Positions 26,931-35,870 of a stretch of 64,000 nucleotides of DNA are shown here, in pieces. Source of the DNA: Arachnia rubra (GTDB lineage: Bacteria > Actinomycetota > Actinomycetes > Propionibacteriales > Propionibacteriaceae). The stretch lies in the NCBI RefSeq assembly GCF_019973735.1, contig NZ_AP024463.1, positions 496,001 to 560,000 on the forward strand, read 5' to 3'. Made by a program: the position numbers and the translations under genes. How positions within the stretch are numbered: position 1 is the stretch's first letter; every line of letters starts with the position of its first letter. The notes below the pieces were generated by a model that was not told the origin of the DNA, searched no databases, and was given only the letters and a program-made list of their open reading frames with translations.

Positions 26931-27248
26931 TGAGCCCAGGCCGGCGCTGCCGCGCACCACCACTCTCTGGCCCTGCGGGTCGTCACTTCGCCGGGTGTCC
27001 TTTTCCCTGTGGCAGCCCCTGGGCTGAAATCCGCCTCGTGCACGGCACCACCCGGTGCCGTTTCGCCTAGCCCACCTCGTGGAGCGCGCGGCAGCCGCGT
27101 GCCTTGTCACCGCGTGACAAGGTGCTGTTTCGTTGGTTGTCTTGGCTTCGTTTGGTTGTCTTGGCGAAATCTTCGCCCCGGATTCTCCGCTCGCCGATGG
27201 ACTTCCAGCGCGATGCGGCCGGATCTGGCAGGTGGCAGAGTTGGGCGG
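26931..27248. other. intergenic region with a 19-bp-spaced direct repeat upstream of the helicase
   Basis: No gene is visible in 318 bp. TTGGTTGTCTTGGC occurs twice, at 27133-27146 and 27152-27165. The open frame upstream of the helicase start has no resemblance to known N-termini. Confidence 0.5.
27133..27165 (+). repeat. two identical 14-bp direct repeats
   Basis: TTGGTTGTCTTGGC is repeated with a period of 19 bp, about 85 bp before the helicase start. It could be a regulator site or a slippage product; the core GTTGTC also occurs three times in front of the pilin gene at 29531-29582. Confidence 0.65.
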
Positions 27249-29486
27249 GTGAGCTGGGAATGGGTGACCGGTGCGCAGGAAGCAGTGGTGGTGCGCCACC
27301 GGCCAGCCTCCTCGGGTACGCAGGGTGACTGGCCCGGGTGGCTCGATGCCGGGCTCATCGGTGGGTTTCGTGCCGCCGGGATCGAGCGGCCATGGCAGCA
27401 CCAGGTGGAGTTCGCGGAACTGGCCCATGCCGGCCGTCATGCCGCCATCTGCACCCCCACCGGCTCCGGGAAGACTCTGGCCTACCTGATGCCGGTGTTC
27501 ACAGCGCTGCAGGGCGGCAGGCAGGGACGTGGAAGGGGATTCGCGTTGCGCCGCCCCACCGCCCTCTACCTGGCTCCTACCAAGGCGCTGGCCCACGACC
27601 AGGCCCGGGCTGCCGGGGAGCTGGCACCTGGCTCGGTGCGGATCGGGGCCCTCGATGGCGACTCCGACGATGCCGAGCGACGTTTCGCTCGCGAACACGC
27701 CGGCCTGGTGCTCACCAACCCGGACATGCTGCATTTCTCCGTGCTCCCGAACCATCGCCACTGGTCGGCGCTGCTGGGCGGGCTGCGATACATCGTCGTC
27801 GACGAGGCCCACCGGTATCAGGGGGTTTTCGGGGCGCATGTTGCGCAGGTGCTCAGGAGACTGCGGCGGGTCGCCGCCAGCTACGGGGCTGAGCCGACGG
27901 TACTGCTCAGCTCCGCGACCGCACCGAACGCCGCTGAGTTCGGAGGCACCCTGATCGGTGAGGAGCAGGTGGATGTGGTCGCGTCCTCGACCGCCCCGGC
28001 AGCCGCCCGGACTGCCGTGCTGTGGCAGCCGGCGACCAACCTCAACCGCGACACAGCCCGTCTACTCGCGGGCCTGGCCGGCGATGGAACCCAGACGCTG
28101 GCCTTCGTCGCATCCCGGGCCGGTGCGGAGCTCGTCAGCCTGGCCGCGGCAGAACTCGCCACCGATCCCGCCCGGATCGCGTCCTACCGGGGCGGCTACT
28201 TGGCGATGGAACGCCGCGACCTGGAGGCGGCACTGCAGTCCGGGGAGCTCCTTGGGCTGGCCACCACGAACGCGCTGGAGCTCGGCATTGACGTCTCTGG
28301 CATCGACGCGGTGCTCGTGGCCGGGTTCCCGGGGAAGCTGTCGTCGTTCTGGCAGCAGGCGGGCCGGGCCGGTCGCGCGGGGCGGGAGGCCCTGGTGGTG
28401 TTGCTCGCCCGGGAGAATCCGCTCGATGCCTACCTGCTGCAACATCCCGAGCTGATCTTCGACGCTCCCGTCGAGGCGGCTGTCTGCCACCCGCAGAACC
28501 TACACGTCCTCGGACCGCACCTGGCCGCTGCCGCCCAGGAGCAGCCGCTCACGCCCGCGGATGAGCGCTGGTTCGGTCCGATGACGCTGCCGCTGGCCAG
28601 GCACCTTGCTGCCGGGAAGGTGCTGCGGGACCGCGGCGGCACCTGGTTCTGGACCCGTCCCGACCGGGCCGCCGACCACATCAGCCTGCGCTCCACCGCC
28701 CCCAGGCCCGTCGAGATCATCGAACGCTCCACCGGGCAGGTGATCGGGGTGGTGGACCCCGATGCCGCGGACCGCACCGTCCACCAGGGCGCCGTCTACC
28801 TGCACCAAGGACAGTCATTCATGGTGACGGAACTCGACATCGACGAACGCCGCGCGATGGTGGTGGCGGTCCACAACTCCTGGTACACCCAGGCGGAGAC
28901 CAGCCAGGACATCGTGGTGCTGCGGGAGACCGGCTCGCGGCCGCTGGGACAAACACGCATCCACTTCGGCGACGTGCGGCTCAGCTGGCAGGTCACCGGA
29001 TACCTCAGACGCGACGAGACCACCCACGAGGTCCTCGACTCGACGCCGCTCGACTGCCCCGAGCACACCCTGGCCACGCAGGCCGTGTGGTGGAGCGTCC
29101 CTGAGTCCCTGGAGCGGGAACTCGGCTGGGGGACGCTTCAGTTGGGGGCAGCTGCGCATGCCGCCGAACACACCGCCATCTCCCTGCTGCCCGCGTTCGC
29201 GCCCTGCGATCGCTGGGATATCGGCGGCATCTCCACGGCCCGGCACCCCGACACGGGACTGGCAACGGTCTTCGTCCATGATGGCCTGGCTGGGGGAGCG
29301 GGTTTCGCCGCCCACGCCTACGAGGTTGCCGGACGGTGGCTGGCCGCGACGCTGGAGCGGCTGCGCACCTGCTGTTGCGAGTCGGGATGCCCCGCCTGCG
29401 TCGTCTCGCCGAAATGCGGCAACGCCAACCAGGTGCTGGACAAGGCCGCAGCCAGGGAACTGCTGGAGCGTGTCCTCAACGGCTAA
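27249..29486 (+). CDS. DEAD/DEAH-box helicase with DUF1998 domain
   Basis: From GTG 27249 the product is 745 aa. RecA domain 1 carries the Q-motif region (RPWQHQVEFAELAHAG), Walker A CTPTGSGKT, LAPTKALAHDQ and the DEAH box VVDEAHRYQGVFG. Domain 2 carries TTNALELGIDVSGID and QQAGRAGRAG. The C-terminal DUF1998 domain ends in the four-Cys pattern CCCESGCPACVVSPKCGN, expected to hold a metal as in MrfA/YprA, which repairs mitomycin damage in Bacillus. This family regularly lies in the actinobacterial Tad neighbourhood ('helicase/secretion neighbourhood'). Any link with pilus function is unproven. Confidence 0.9.
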   Translation: MSWEWVTGAQEAVVVRHRPASSGTQGDWPGWLDAGLIGGFRAAGIERPWQHQVEFAELAHAGRHAAICTPTGSGKTLAYLMPVFTALQGGRQGRGRGFALRRPTALYLAPTKALAHDQARAAGELAPGSVRIGALDGDSDDAERRFAREHAGLVLTNPDMLHFSVLPNHRHWSALLGGLRYIVVDEAHRYQGVFGAHVAQVLRRLRRVAASYGAEPTVLLSSATAPNAAEFGGTLIGEEQVDVVASSTAPAAARTAVLWQPATNLNRDTARLLAGLAGDGTQTLAFVASRAGAELVSLAAAELATDPARIASYRGGYLAMERRDLEAALQSGELLGLATTNALELGIDVSGIDAVLVAGFPGKLSSFWQQAGRAGRAGREALVVLLARENPLDAYLLQHPELIFDAPVEAAVCHPQNLHVLGPHLAAAAQEQPLTPADERWFGPMTLPLARHLAAGKVLRDRGGTWFWTRPDRAADHISLRSTAPRPVEIIERSTGQVIGVVDPDAADRTVHQGAVYLHQGQSFMVTELDIDERRAMVVAVHNSWYTQAETSQDIVVLRETGSRPLGQTRIHFGDVRLSWQVTGYLRRDETTHEVLDSTPLDCPEHTLATQAVWWSVPESLERELGWGTLQLGAAAHAAEHTAISLLPAFAPCDRWDIGGISTARHPDTGLATVFVHDGLAGGAGFAAHAYEVAGRWLAATLERLRTCCCESGCPACVVSPKCGNANQVLDKAAARELLERVLNG

Positions 29487-29530
29487 TGGAAGAGACTCCC
29501 CGCGTTCACAGAGGCAGTTCATATGGGCCA

Positions 29531-29582
29531 GGTGTTGTCACATGACGGGGCGGTGTTGTCACCACAGAGCACAGGTGTTGTC
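29531..29582 (+). repeat. three helically phased GGTGTTGTC direct repeats
   Basis: GGTGTTGTC occurs at 29531-29539, 29552-29560 and 29574-29582, with spacings of 21 and 22 bp, i.e. two DNA turns each. The array lies 105-157 bp before the Flp-like pilin start codon, in the only sizeable spacer within the pilin end of the locus. This is the form of an activator-binding array. Confidence 0.65.
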
Positions 29583-29687
29583 GCCTGTCCTCAGGCATGT
29601 GGAAACGGACAGCCTGCAGGGTGCGCTGCCCATGGTGAAGGTGTCACCGGGTGGAAGGCCATCTGGGAACATCCGAAAGGGGAAGTC

Positions 29688-29912
29688 ATGTCCGAGTCCG
29701 CCAAGACCGTCGCCTGCGTCGAGAAGAAGAGCCCTTCACGTCGTCGTTTCGCCGAGCGGGGCCTGACCACTGTCGAGTACGCCATTGGTTTGCTCGGCGC
29801 TGCGGCCGCAGCGATGCTGCTGCTCCGTGTCTTCAACGACAACTCGCTGTTCGACATGATCATGAAGTGGGTCACCGACCTCTTCGTGAACGCCGCCCAG
29901 CACGACGCCTGA
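29688..29912 (+). CDS. Flp/DUF4244-type pilin
   Basis: The 74-aa protein from ATG 29688 (AAAGGGG upstream) has a basic leader (KKSPSRRRFAERG), a type IV prepilin-like cleavage site before LTTVEYA and one hydrophobic helix (AIGLLGAAAAAMLLLRVF). The Glu at position 5 after cleavage is conserved as in Flp pilins. It is presumably processed by a prepilin peptidase encoded elsewhere and polymerised by the TadA/B/C machine. Confidence 0.87.
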   Translation: MSESAKTVACVEKKSPSRRRFAERGLTTVEYAIGLLGAAAAAMLLLRVFNDNSLFDMIMKWVTDLFVNAAQHDA

Positions 29913-29917
29913 TCACC

Positions 29918-30412
29918 ATGCGTGGGGCGGAAGCCACCGCCCCACGCCTCCGGGCGGAGGTGCCGGGGGCGCGGGGCGAGGAATCGCGTGCGGCCATCGT
30001 CTCCGTCGCGCAGCCTCCGGCGCCCCGGCGGCGCAAACCGGGCCACGTCAGCTGGTTTGGCCGGCGCAGGGCCCGGCGGGGGCAGCGGGGGATGGTGACG
30101 GTGGAGCTGGCCATCGGGCTCATCACCATCGTGATGCTGCTGTCGGTCCTGGTCGGGATCATCCTGCTGGGCGTGACCCAGTCGGGAATCCAGACTGTCA
30201 CCTCGGACCTGGCCAAGCACCTGGCCCGGGGCGACGACGCGACAGCGCAGAAGACGAGGGAGAAGGCACCCACTGGAGCACGCATCGAGATCGAACGTAC
30301 GAATGCCGGGGTGCGGGTCACCACTCGCCTGGAGGTGTCCATCCTCAAGCTTGGGGCCGTACCACTTGAGTCAACGGCCTGGGCCCACTGGGAGCCGGGG
30401 GTTGGGCCATGA
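29918..30412 (+). CDS. TadE-like pseudopilin
   Basis: From ATG 29918 the product is 164 aa. An Arg/Pro-rich N-terminal stretch of about 60 residues precedes RGMVTVELAIGLITIVMLLSVLVG, a class III signal-like segment with the TVELA motif. The short C-terminal domain (RLEVSILKLGAVPLES) is predicted outside the membrane. It is 5 bp downstream of the pilin and overlaps the next gene by 4 bp. An internal start near 30092 would give a more usual leader length. Confidence 0.75.
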   Translation: MRGAEATAPRLRAEVPGARGEESRAAIVSVAQPPAPRRRKPGHVSWFGRRRARRGQRGMVTVELAIGLITIVMLLSVLVGIILLGVTQSGIQTVTSDLAKHLARGDDATAQKTREKAPTGARIEIERTNAGVRVTTRLEVSILKLGAVPLESTAWAHWEPGVGP

Positions 30413-30789
30413 AGGAGACGCGCCGCGCTCCCGGCGGTCATGATGAAAGGGGAGTGGGCACGGTGCTGGTGGCGGGGATCTGCCTCGGGCTGGTGATGGT
30501 GGCCGCCACTGTGGCGCTTATCGTGGGGTGGCTGGCCCGGGCTGAGCAGGCCCAGAGCAGCGCCGACCTGACAGCCCTGGCCGCTGCCGCAGCGGAGGCT
30601 GACGGCGGTGACGCCTGCGCGGAGGCCGAGAAGGTGGCTGACGAGAACGGCGGACGCCTGACCGGATGCGAGGTGCGGGGCGAGCGGCCCCGGTTCGTCG
30701 TCGAGGTGACGGTGGCTCTGCCGCTGCTGGAGGGACGCGGTTTCAACCCAGGCGAGGTGGAGCGGAGCGCAACGGCGGGAACGGTATGA
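30409..30789 (+). CDS. TadE-like protein of the helicase/secretion neighbourhood
   Basis: The 126-aa protein has a short N-terminus (DERGVGTVLVAGI), a single transmembrane helix and the family core AEQAQSSADLTALAAAAA, followed by a small domain with two Cys. This is the actinobacterial Rv3654c-like family. It is the last gene of the Tad cluster here. Its 4-bp overlap with the preceding pseudopilin gene indicates coupling. Confidence 0.85.
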   Translation: MKETRRAPGGHDERGVGTVLVAGICLGLVMVAATVALIVGWLARAEQAQSSADLTALAAAAAEADGGDACAEAEKVADENGGRLTGCEVRGERPRFVVEVTVALPLLEGRGFNPGEVERSATAGTV

Positions 30790-30872
30790 GACCGCCAGTC
30801 CACACGGGGTGTTCCGGGGCTCCACCTGGCGCTCCCCGGCGAGCTAACGCCACGCGACACTAGGGTGTCCAC

Positions 30873-32339
30873 ATGGACATTATCCGGTTGCGTGGGCGGC
30901 TGAACGAGATCGGCTACTCCACTGACGCCGTGCTGGAACGGATTGGCGAAGTGGGGCAGGCTGGGCTGCAACGGAACTGCACCCTGCCCGCTGACGTCGC
31001 CCTGGCTAGGGCTGATGATCCTCTCGCGACCCTGATCCGGTTGTTCCTGCTCCGTCAGGAGGTGCCGGCCGCGGTGGTGGGCAGAGCATTCAGGGACTGC
31101 CTCAGCGACGTGCTGGCGGAGGAGATCGTCGCGTTCGACGGGCAATCGGCCAGGGCAGTCGTCGAGTTGCGGCCCTATGCGTCACCCGATGACGGCGCCA
31201 GCGGCTGGCTGGTCAGTGACCTCACTCCCGGACTCGACGGCCTGGTGGAGCCGATTCGCCTGGACTACGTGCTGGGGGCTTCACCCGCGTCCCTGACACT
31301 GGCTGAGATCACCATGCGGCAGCCCATCGGCCGTGCTCTTGACCTCGGCACGGGGTGCGGGGTGCAGAGCTATCACCTGTCCCGCCATGCTGACGAGGTG
31401 GTGGCGACCGACCTCAACCCGCGGGCCCTGCATCTCGCGAGGATCGGTGCTGCCCTGAGCGGGATGGGCATCGACTTCCGCGAGGGGTCGCTGTTCGAGC
31501 CGGTGGCGGGTGAGCAGTTCGACCTGATCGTCTCCAACCCGCCCTACGTGATGAGCCCGCCTGGCGGGGAATGCCTCACCTACCGCGAGTCCGCATTCAC
31601 AGCGGATGGTCTCGTCGAGGCGGTCGTCCGCGACGCCCCCAGCCACCTGACCCCCGGCGGCAGCCTTCAGCTGCTGACGAACTGGGCCATCACCGGCGTC
31701 CCTTGGGAGGAGAGGCTCGCTTCGTGGGTGGCAGGCTCAGGGTGCGACCTGTTCGCCATCGAACGCGAGCGCCTCGACCGGTTCGCCTACATCGAGATGT
31801 GGCTCGCCGACGCTGGCCTGTCAGGACGTCCTGAATGGGAGCCCACCTACCGGCGGTGGCTGGACTACTTCAGCCGCCTGGGCATCGACGAGGTCGGCAT
31901 GGGGTGGATCCTGCTCACCAAAGCGGGCCGTGAGGTGCCCGAGGTGCGCTGCGAGTCATGGCCGCATGCCGTCGCCCAGCCGGTGGGATCTGTGTTCGCC
32001 GCCCATGCCGGGGCCATTGACGCTGCCCATCTTCCCACCGCGGACCTGCTCTCCCTCACGCCTCACCTGGCCGGTGTGGTAGCCGAGACCACCGGGCAAC
32101 CTGGCGCTGCGGACCCCGAGTACCTGGTGCTGCGGCAGCGTACCGGGCTGCTGCGCGGCATGCACCTGACCACCGTGACGGGTGCGGTCCTGGGAGCCCT
32201 CGACGGCGACCTCACCGTCGGCCAGACCATCTCCGCCGTCGCCCACCTGCTCGGTAGGCCGGCGGAGGAGATCGCAGCCGAGGCGATCCCCGCTGTCCGC
32301 CAGGCTCTGGCTGAGCAATATCTCGTCCAGGCCGCCTGA
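30873..32339 (+). CDS. SAM-dependent methyltransferase with NPPY motif
   Basis: The 488-aa protein has an N-terminal helical domain of about 140 residues, a Rossmann methyltransferase domain with ALDLGTGCGVQSYHLSRH and the N6-methylase-type motif SNPPYVMSP, and a C-terminal domain of about 200 residues ending in a winged-helix-like segment. NPPY marks methylation of an exocyclic amino group or Gln side chain. Homologues are conserved next to the Tad/helicase cluster in actinobacteria. A -10 TAGGGT lies 6 bp before the ATG, so the transcript is probably leaderless. Confidence 0.85.
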   Translation: MDIIRLRGRLNEIGYSTDAVLERIGEVGQAGLQRNCTLPADVALARADDPLATLIRLFLLRQEVPAAVVGRAFRDCLSDVLAEEIVAFDGQSARAVVELRPYASPDDGASGWLVSDLTPGLDGLVEPIRLDYVLGASPASLTLAEITMRQPIGRALDLGTGCGVQSYHLSRHADEVVATDLNPRALHLARIGAALSGMGIDFREGSLFEPVAGEQFDLIVSNPPYVMSPPGGECLTYRESAFTADGLVEAVVRDAPSHLTPGGSLQLLTNWAITGVPWEERLASWVAGSGCDLFAIERERLDRFAYIEMWLADAGLSGRPEWEPTYRRWLDYFSRLGIDEVGMGWILLTKAGREVPEVRCESWPHAVAQPVGSVFAAHAGAIDAAHLPTADLLSLTPHLAGVVAETTGQPGAADPEYLVLRQRTGLLRGMHLTTVTGAVLGALDGDLTVGQTISAVAHLLGRPAEEIAAEAIPAVRQALAEQYLVQAA

Positions 32340-32466
32340 ATAACCTTTATTGCTCAGGGGATGACCGGACAGCATCCGTCATGGCATGCTGTGCCCGAAC
32401 TTGGAGATTCCGTGGACACATCGTTTTCCATGGGCGGAATCTCCTGGATGTGAAAGGCAAAACCAC

Positions 32467-33966
32467 ATGTCTCGTCTGTTCTTCCGGCATGGGCTTGTGA
32501 TGGCCCTCACGGCCGGGCTGGGACTCACTTTCCAGGCCCTGCCGGCCCAGGCGGCCCCCGTTGATGTCGTGGTGGACGCGGTCACCTACCGGGTCGACCC
32601 GGATGCGCCCGGACAGGGGGCGACGCTGGTCGGTTTCGACCGGAACAAGATCGCCCGCACCCTCACCATCCCCGCGGCCGTCGACCACGAGGGCACAACC
32701 TATCAAGTCAAACGTATTGGGGAGGAGGGGCTGCGCTCCGCCCGGCTGAATACAGTCGTATTGCCTGATGGGCTGGAGGAGATCGGAAAGGCCGCCTTCT
32801 ACGGCAACTCCATCGGTGAAATCGTCATTCCGGACTCCGTCACCAGCATCGGCGAGCAGGCCTTCATGAACAACCACATGAAGAGCATCACCTTGCCGAG
32901 GAAACTCACCGAGATCAAGGCCTCCACGTTCGTCAACAACAACTTCACCTCGATCAACCTTCCGGAGGGTCTGGCGACCATCGGCCCGGCGGCCTTCGCG
33001 TCGTGCCGGCTGACGTCGCTGGTGCTGCCCGAGTCGGTCACCTCCATCGGTGCCTCGGCCTTCGAAGCCAACGCCCTGACCAGCGTGACTATCCCGGGCG
33101 GCCTGACGTCGCTGGCCCCCGGGCTGTTCTCCAACAACAAACTGACCTCGGTGACCATCCCAGAGACGGTGACATCACTCGGCGCCGAGGTTTTCTCGGG
33201 CAACAAGCTCACCTCGCTGACCCTGCCCAGCTCCATCACCACCATTCCGGAGCGAGCTTTCCACAGCAACGAGCTGAAGTCCGTGAAACTGCCCGAGAGC
33301 CTCACCGAGATCCAGGAGGCTGCCTTCGAGTACAACGACCTCACATCGCTGACCATCCCAGCCAAGGTCACCACCATCGCGAAGCGGGCCTTCGGCAGCA
33401 ACGCCCTCACCTCGGTGACGATGCAGGGTCCCGCCCCCACCATCCACGCGCCCGGACGCTGGAGCCCCAACACCGGATCCTTTGGCGACCCGCGGGGACT
33501 CACCCTCAGCTACTACTGCCACTTCGGCGCCGACCAGGTGACGGATGGCTACGCCAAGCCCGTCTGGAACGGCTACACCATGGCCGACCAGTGCCTGGTC
33601 GTCACGGACAAGGGCGACAGCGTCACGGAGCCGGCCAAGCCGTCCTTCGACCTCACCGCCGACGAGGACGGCGACGGCTTCACCAACGGCGAGGAGATCG
33701 AGGCCGGGACCGACCCGCTCGACCCGGACAGCCACCCGGCCCCGCCCTCGCCTGCTCCGGTCCCGACTGCCACTCCGACGGCTGCTCCGGGTCCAGCTGA
33801 TAACCCAACGCCCGCTCCCTCCGCTACAGCCCCAGCCACCTCCACCGCCCCGGCTCCTGACCCGGCGGCCTCAGCCTCGACGGTTGTGACTCCGGGCGCT
33901 ACGGCCCCGCAGCCGGCAAACCCAGTCCGCCCGGGGCTTCCCCGGACGGGCGGGGCCATCAGCTGA
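32467..33966 (+). CDS. secreted BspA-type leucine-rich-repeat protein with LPRTG near the C-terminus
   Basis: From ATG 32467 the product is 499 aa. Residues 1-29 form a signal peptide (cleavage after PAQA). About ten LRR_5 units of 23 residues (pattern LTSVTIPxxVTSIGxxAFxxN) cover residues 70-340, as in BspA-like surface proteins that bind host proteins. A thrombospondin type 3/Ca-binding segment (DEDGDGFTNGEEIEAGTDP) and a Pro/Ala/Thr linker follow. The last residues are GLPRTGGAIS. The LPxTG is present but the hydrophobic helix and basic tail needed for sortase sorting are absent. Confidence 0.88.
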   Translation: MSRLFFRHGLVMALTAGLGLTFQALPAQAAPVDVVVDAVTYRVDPDAPGQGATLVGFDRNKIARTLTIPAAVDHEGTTYQVKRIGEEGLRSARLNTVVLPDGLEEIGKAAFYGNSIGEIVIPDSVTSIGEQAFMNNHMKSITLPRKLTEIKASTFVNNNFTSINLPEGLATIGPAAFASCRLTSLVLPESVTSIGASAFEANALTSVTIPGGLTSLAPGLFSNNKLTSVTIPETVTSLGAEVFSGNKLTSLTLPSSITTIPERAFHSNELKSVKLPESLTEIQEAAFEYNDLTSLTIPAKVTTIAKRAFGSNALTSVTMQGPAPTIHAPGRWSPNTGSFGDPRGLTLSYYCHFGADQVTDGYAKPVWNGYTMADQCLVVTDKGDSVTEPAKPSFDLTADEDGDGFTNGEEIEAGTDPLDPDSHPAPPSPAPVPTATPTAAPGPADNPTPAPSATAPATSTAPAPDPAASASTVVTPGATAPQPANPVRPGLPRTGGAIS

Positions 33967-34005
33967 CCGGACTGAGTCACCGGACCACGTGGCCGGACTG
34001 AAGAG

Positions 34006-34039
34006 GTGCCCAGTCGGGGAGTGATCCCTGGCTGGGCAC
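34006..34039 (+). terminator. possible terminator after the LRR gene
   Basis: An 8-bp stem GTGCCCAG/CTGGGCAC with an 18-nt loop lies 40 bp after the stop codon. No T tract follows, so the assignment is tentative. Confidence 0.4.
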
Positions 34040-34149
34040 TTCGCATGGGGTGCACGAACCCCCCGGGCAGGGGCCTGCCGCCCCCGCCGATGTTTTGTCG
34101 GTGGCGTCTGCGAGACTACGGCTGGCTTTGAAATGGATGGTAGGCAAAA

Positions 34150-35106
34150 ATGAATCGGCTGCTCCGGGATCGTGACGTTCGCAGGCTGGCCTGTATCTTG
34201 GTGGGCTGCGCTGTGGCGTGGCAGTTGTGGCGATGGACGCCGATGCTGCGTCCATGGGTCACGACCTGGTTAACCGAAGGTGAAGAGCCACCGCCGGGCA
34301 AGTCCTCCGGAGCCGCGGCGGATCCTTGGGCGGCTTTCACCCCGCAGACGCTGCTGCCGTTGGTGCTCTACGTGGCCGGGGCGGTGGTTGTCCTACTGCT
34401 GGTGAGCAGGATCCGGCACCGGCCGGGTTTCCGGTGGACGACGGTTGGGTCGCTGCAGGTACTGTCGCTGCTGATCGGGTTCGCGGTCAGTGGCTGGCAA
34501 CAGGTTCTGGGGCTTGAAAACGTCCAGGGAGTCGACCACTGGTTCGCCAACCCGCGCGATGTCGGCCTGGAATGGCTTGCGGCACCGTTGTCGAGCTGCC
34601 TGCTGACTGGGGGATACGGCAGGCGCCTGGGCACCTCACGACGACGGTCGCGGGCTGGGCTGACGGACCGGCAGATCTGGCTGGCGGTGCTGGTTCCCGC
34701 AGCCCTGGTGGCCGGCGTGGTGGCCTGTGCTGTGCCGTTCCTGAGCGGGGTGATGCTGGTGCCGGTGGTTCCGATGCTTGCGCTGTACTGCGTGGGCATG
34801 TGGTTCCTGCTGCACGCGGTCCGCGGCCTGCCCGGTCTGAGAGCCGACTTGCTGGTGCTGATCAACTGCCTGGTCCCGGTCCTCGCCGCGGCGCACGTCG
34901 TCGCTCCCCTGCTGCTGGACGGGGTTCCTGGCCTCAATTGGCTGACGCAGCTGCCCTGGTATGCCTTCGGTGCGTCTTCCCAACTGTTCTCTGGCGTCGG
35001 CATCACCCTGAATGGAGGTCACTACGGCCTGCTGCCGATCGCAGAGTCCCTGATCGTGCTGTTCATCTATCTGAGGCGGCTCAGAGCCGCTGCGAACCGG
35101 CGGTGA
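34150..35106 (+). CDS. multi-pass membrane protein of unknown function
   Basis: The 318-aa protein has about seven hydrophobic segments. These include one near the N-terminus (LACILVGCAVAWQLW), TLLPLVLYVAGAVVVLLLV, VLSLLIGFAVSGW, and a group from residue 175 to 300. Loops are short and rich in Arg on the cytoplasmic side. No family was recognised. It stands alone between the LRR gene and the convergent DUF1304 gene. Confidence 0.7.
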   Translation: MNRLLRDRDVRRLACILVGCAVAWQLWRWTPMLRPWVTTWLTEGEEPPPGKSSGAAADPWAAFTPQTLLPLVLYVAGAVVVLLLVSRIRHRPGFRWTTVGSLQVLSLLIGFAVSGWQQVLGLENVQGVDHWFANPRDVGLEWLAAPLSSCLLTGGYGRRLGTSRRRSRAGLTDRQIWLAVLVPAALVAGVVACAVPFLSGVMLVPVVPMLALYCVGMWFLLHAVRGLPGLRADLLVLINCLVPVLAAAHVVAPLLLDGVPGLNWLTQLPWYAFGASSQLFSGVGITLNGGHYGLLPIAESLIVLFIYLRRLRAAANRR

Positions 35107-35169
35107 GCCTAGAGATCCCTATCGGATGGGGCCGCTTATGGCTGCTTTCGGCCAGCGTGTGCCGGTTCC

Positions 35170-35562
35170 TCAACCGGTGATCAGGCCGATGGCCAGGGCG
35201 ATCACGCCGAGGGCGGGGATCACCCCCTGTTTGAGCGCCGCGGATGCCTTGTCGGGGCTGCTCAAGAGCAGGACGAGACTGGCCGCGACCATCGACCCGG
35301 CCCCGGTGAACACCAGCGTCGAGCCCACCACTGGCTGCCCAGCGATGTGGAGCACGATCCCGAGAAAGACAGCCACGGCCAGGAAGAGGTTGTAGAACCC
35401 CTGGTTGAAGGCGATTTCCCTCGTCGCTGCTGCTTGCTCGGCGGTTCCGGTGCCGAAGACGGCCCGTGCGCGTTCCCCCGTCCAGGCGATCGACTCCAGG
35501 TAGAAGATGAAAACGTGCACGAGCGCGGCGATACCCGCTAGTGCCAGCCCGGTGATGATCAT
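35170..35562 (-). CDS. DUF1304 membrane protein
   Basis: The start ATG 35562 has GGGGGAA upstream; a TTG at 35577 is less likely. The 130-aa protein has four membrane helices with the DUF1304 signature: HVFIFYLESIAW near the N-terminus, then NQGFYNLFLAVAVFLG, and GSMVAASLVLLLSSP. Function of this family is unknown. Confidence 0.88.
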   Translation of the reverse strand: MIITGLALAGIAALVHVFIFYLESIAWTGERARAVFGTGTAEQAAATREIAFNQGFYNLFLAVAVFLGIVLHIAGQPVVGSTLVFTGAGSMVAASLVLLLSSPDKASAALKQGVIPALGVIALAIGLITG

Positions 35563-35870
35563 GAGTTCCCCCTGCAAAGGATGATGTCGTGACGAACTAT
35601 AACCCGACCTGACCCAGGCGGGGTGCCCGGCATTTGCGGATTTGCTGAGACTTTCCGTGGCTCTGCTGTATCTCTTCCCATGGAGGGTCGCGACGGCCTA
35701 TCCCTGGGCTGCCTCTCCGATTGGCCGAGTCACGAGGCGAGCGTGTTGGAGGCCGCTGTTTGCTGGGACCGTCACCGGGGCTTCAAGGACTACCCGCTGG
35801 CGCTCGCGGCCCGGTGTGGACAGCGGGGAGCAGCCACATAAATAACCCTTTTCCGCGGATTTCGCCAGAG
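35563..35870. other. intergenic region, no gene seen
   Basis: The 308 bp between two minus-strand genes contain only short ORFs without resemblance to known proteins. No clear promoter or terminator stands out. Confidence 0.35.
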
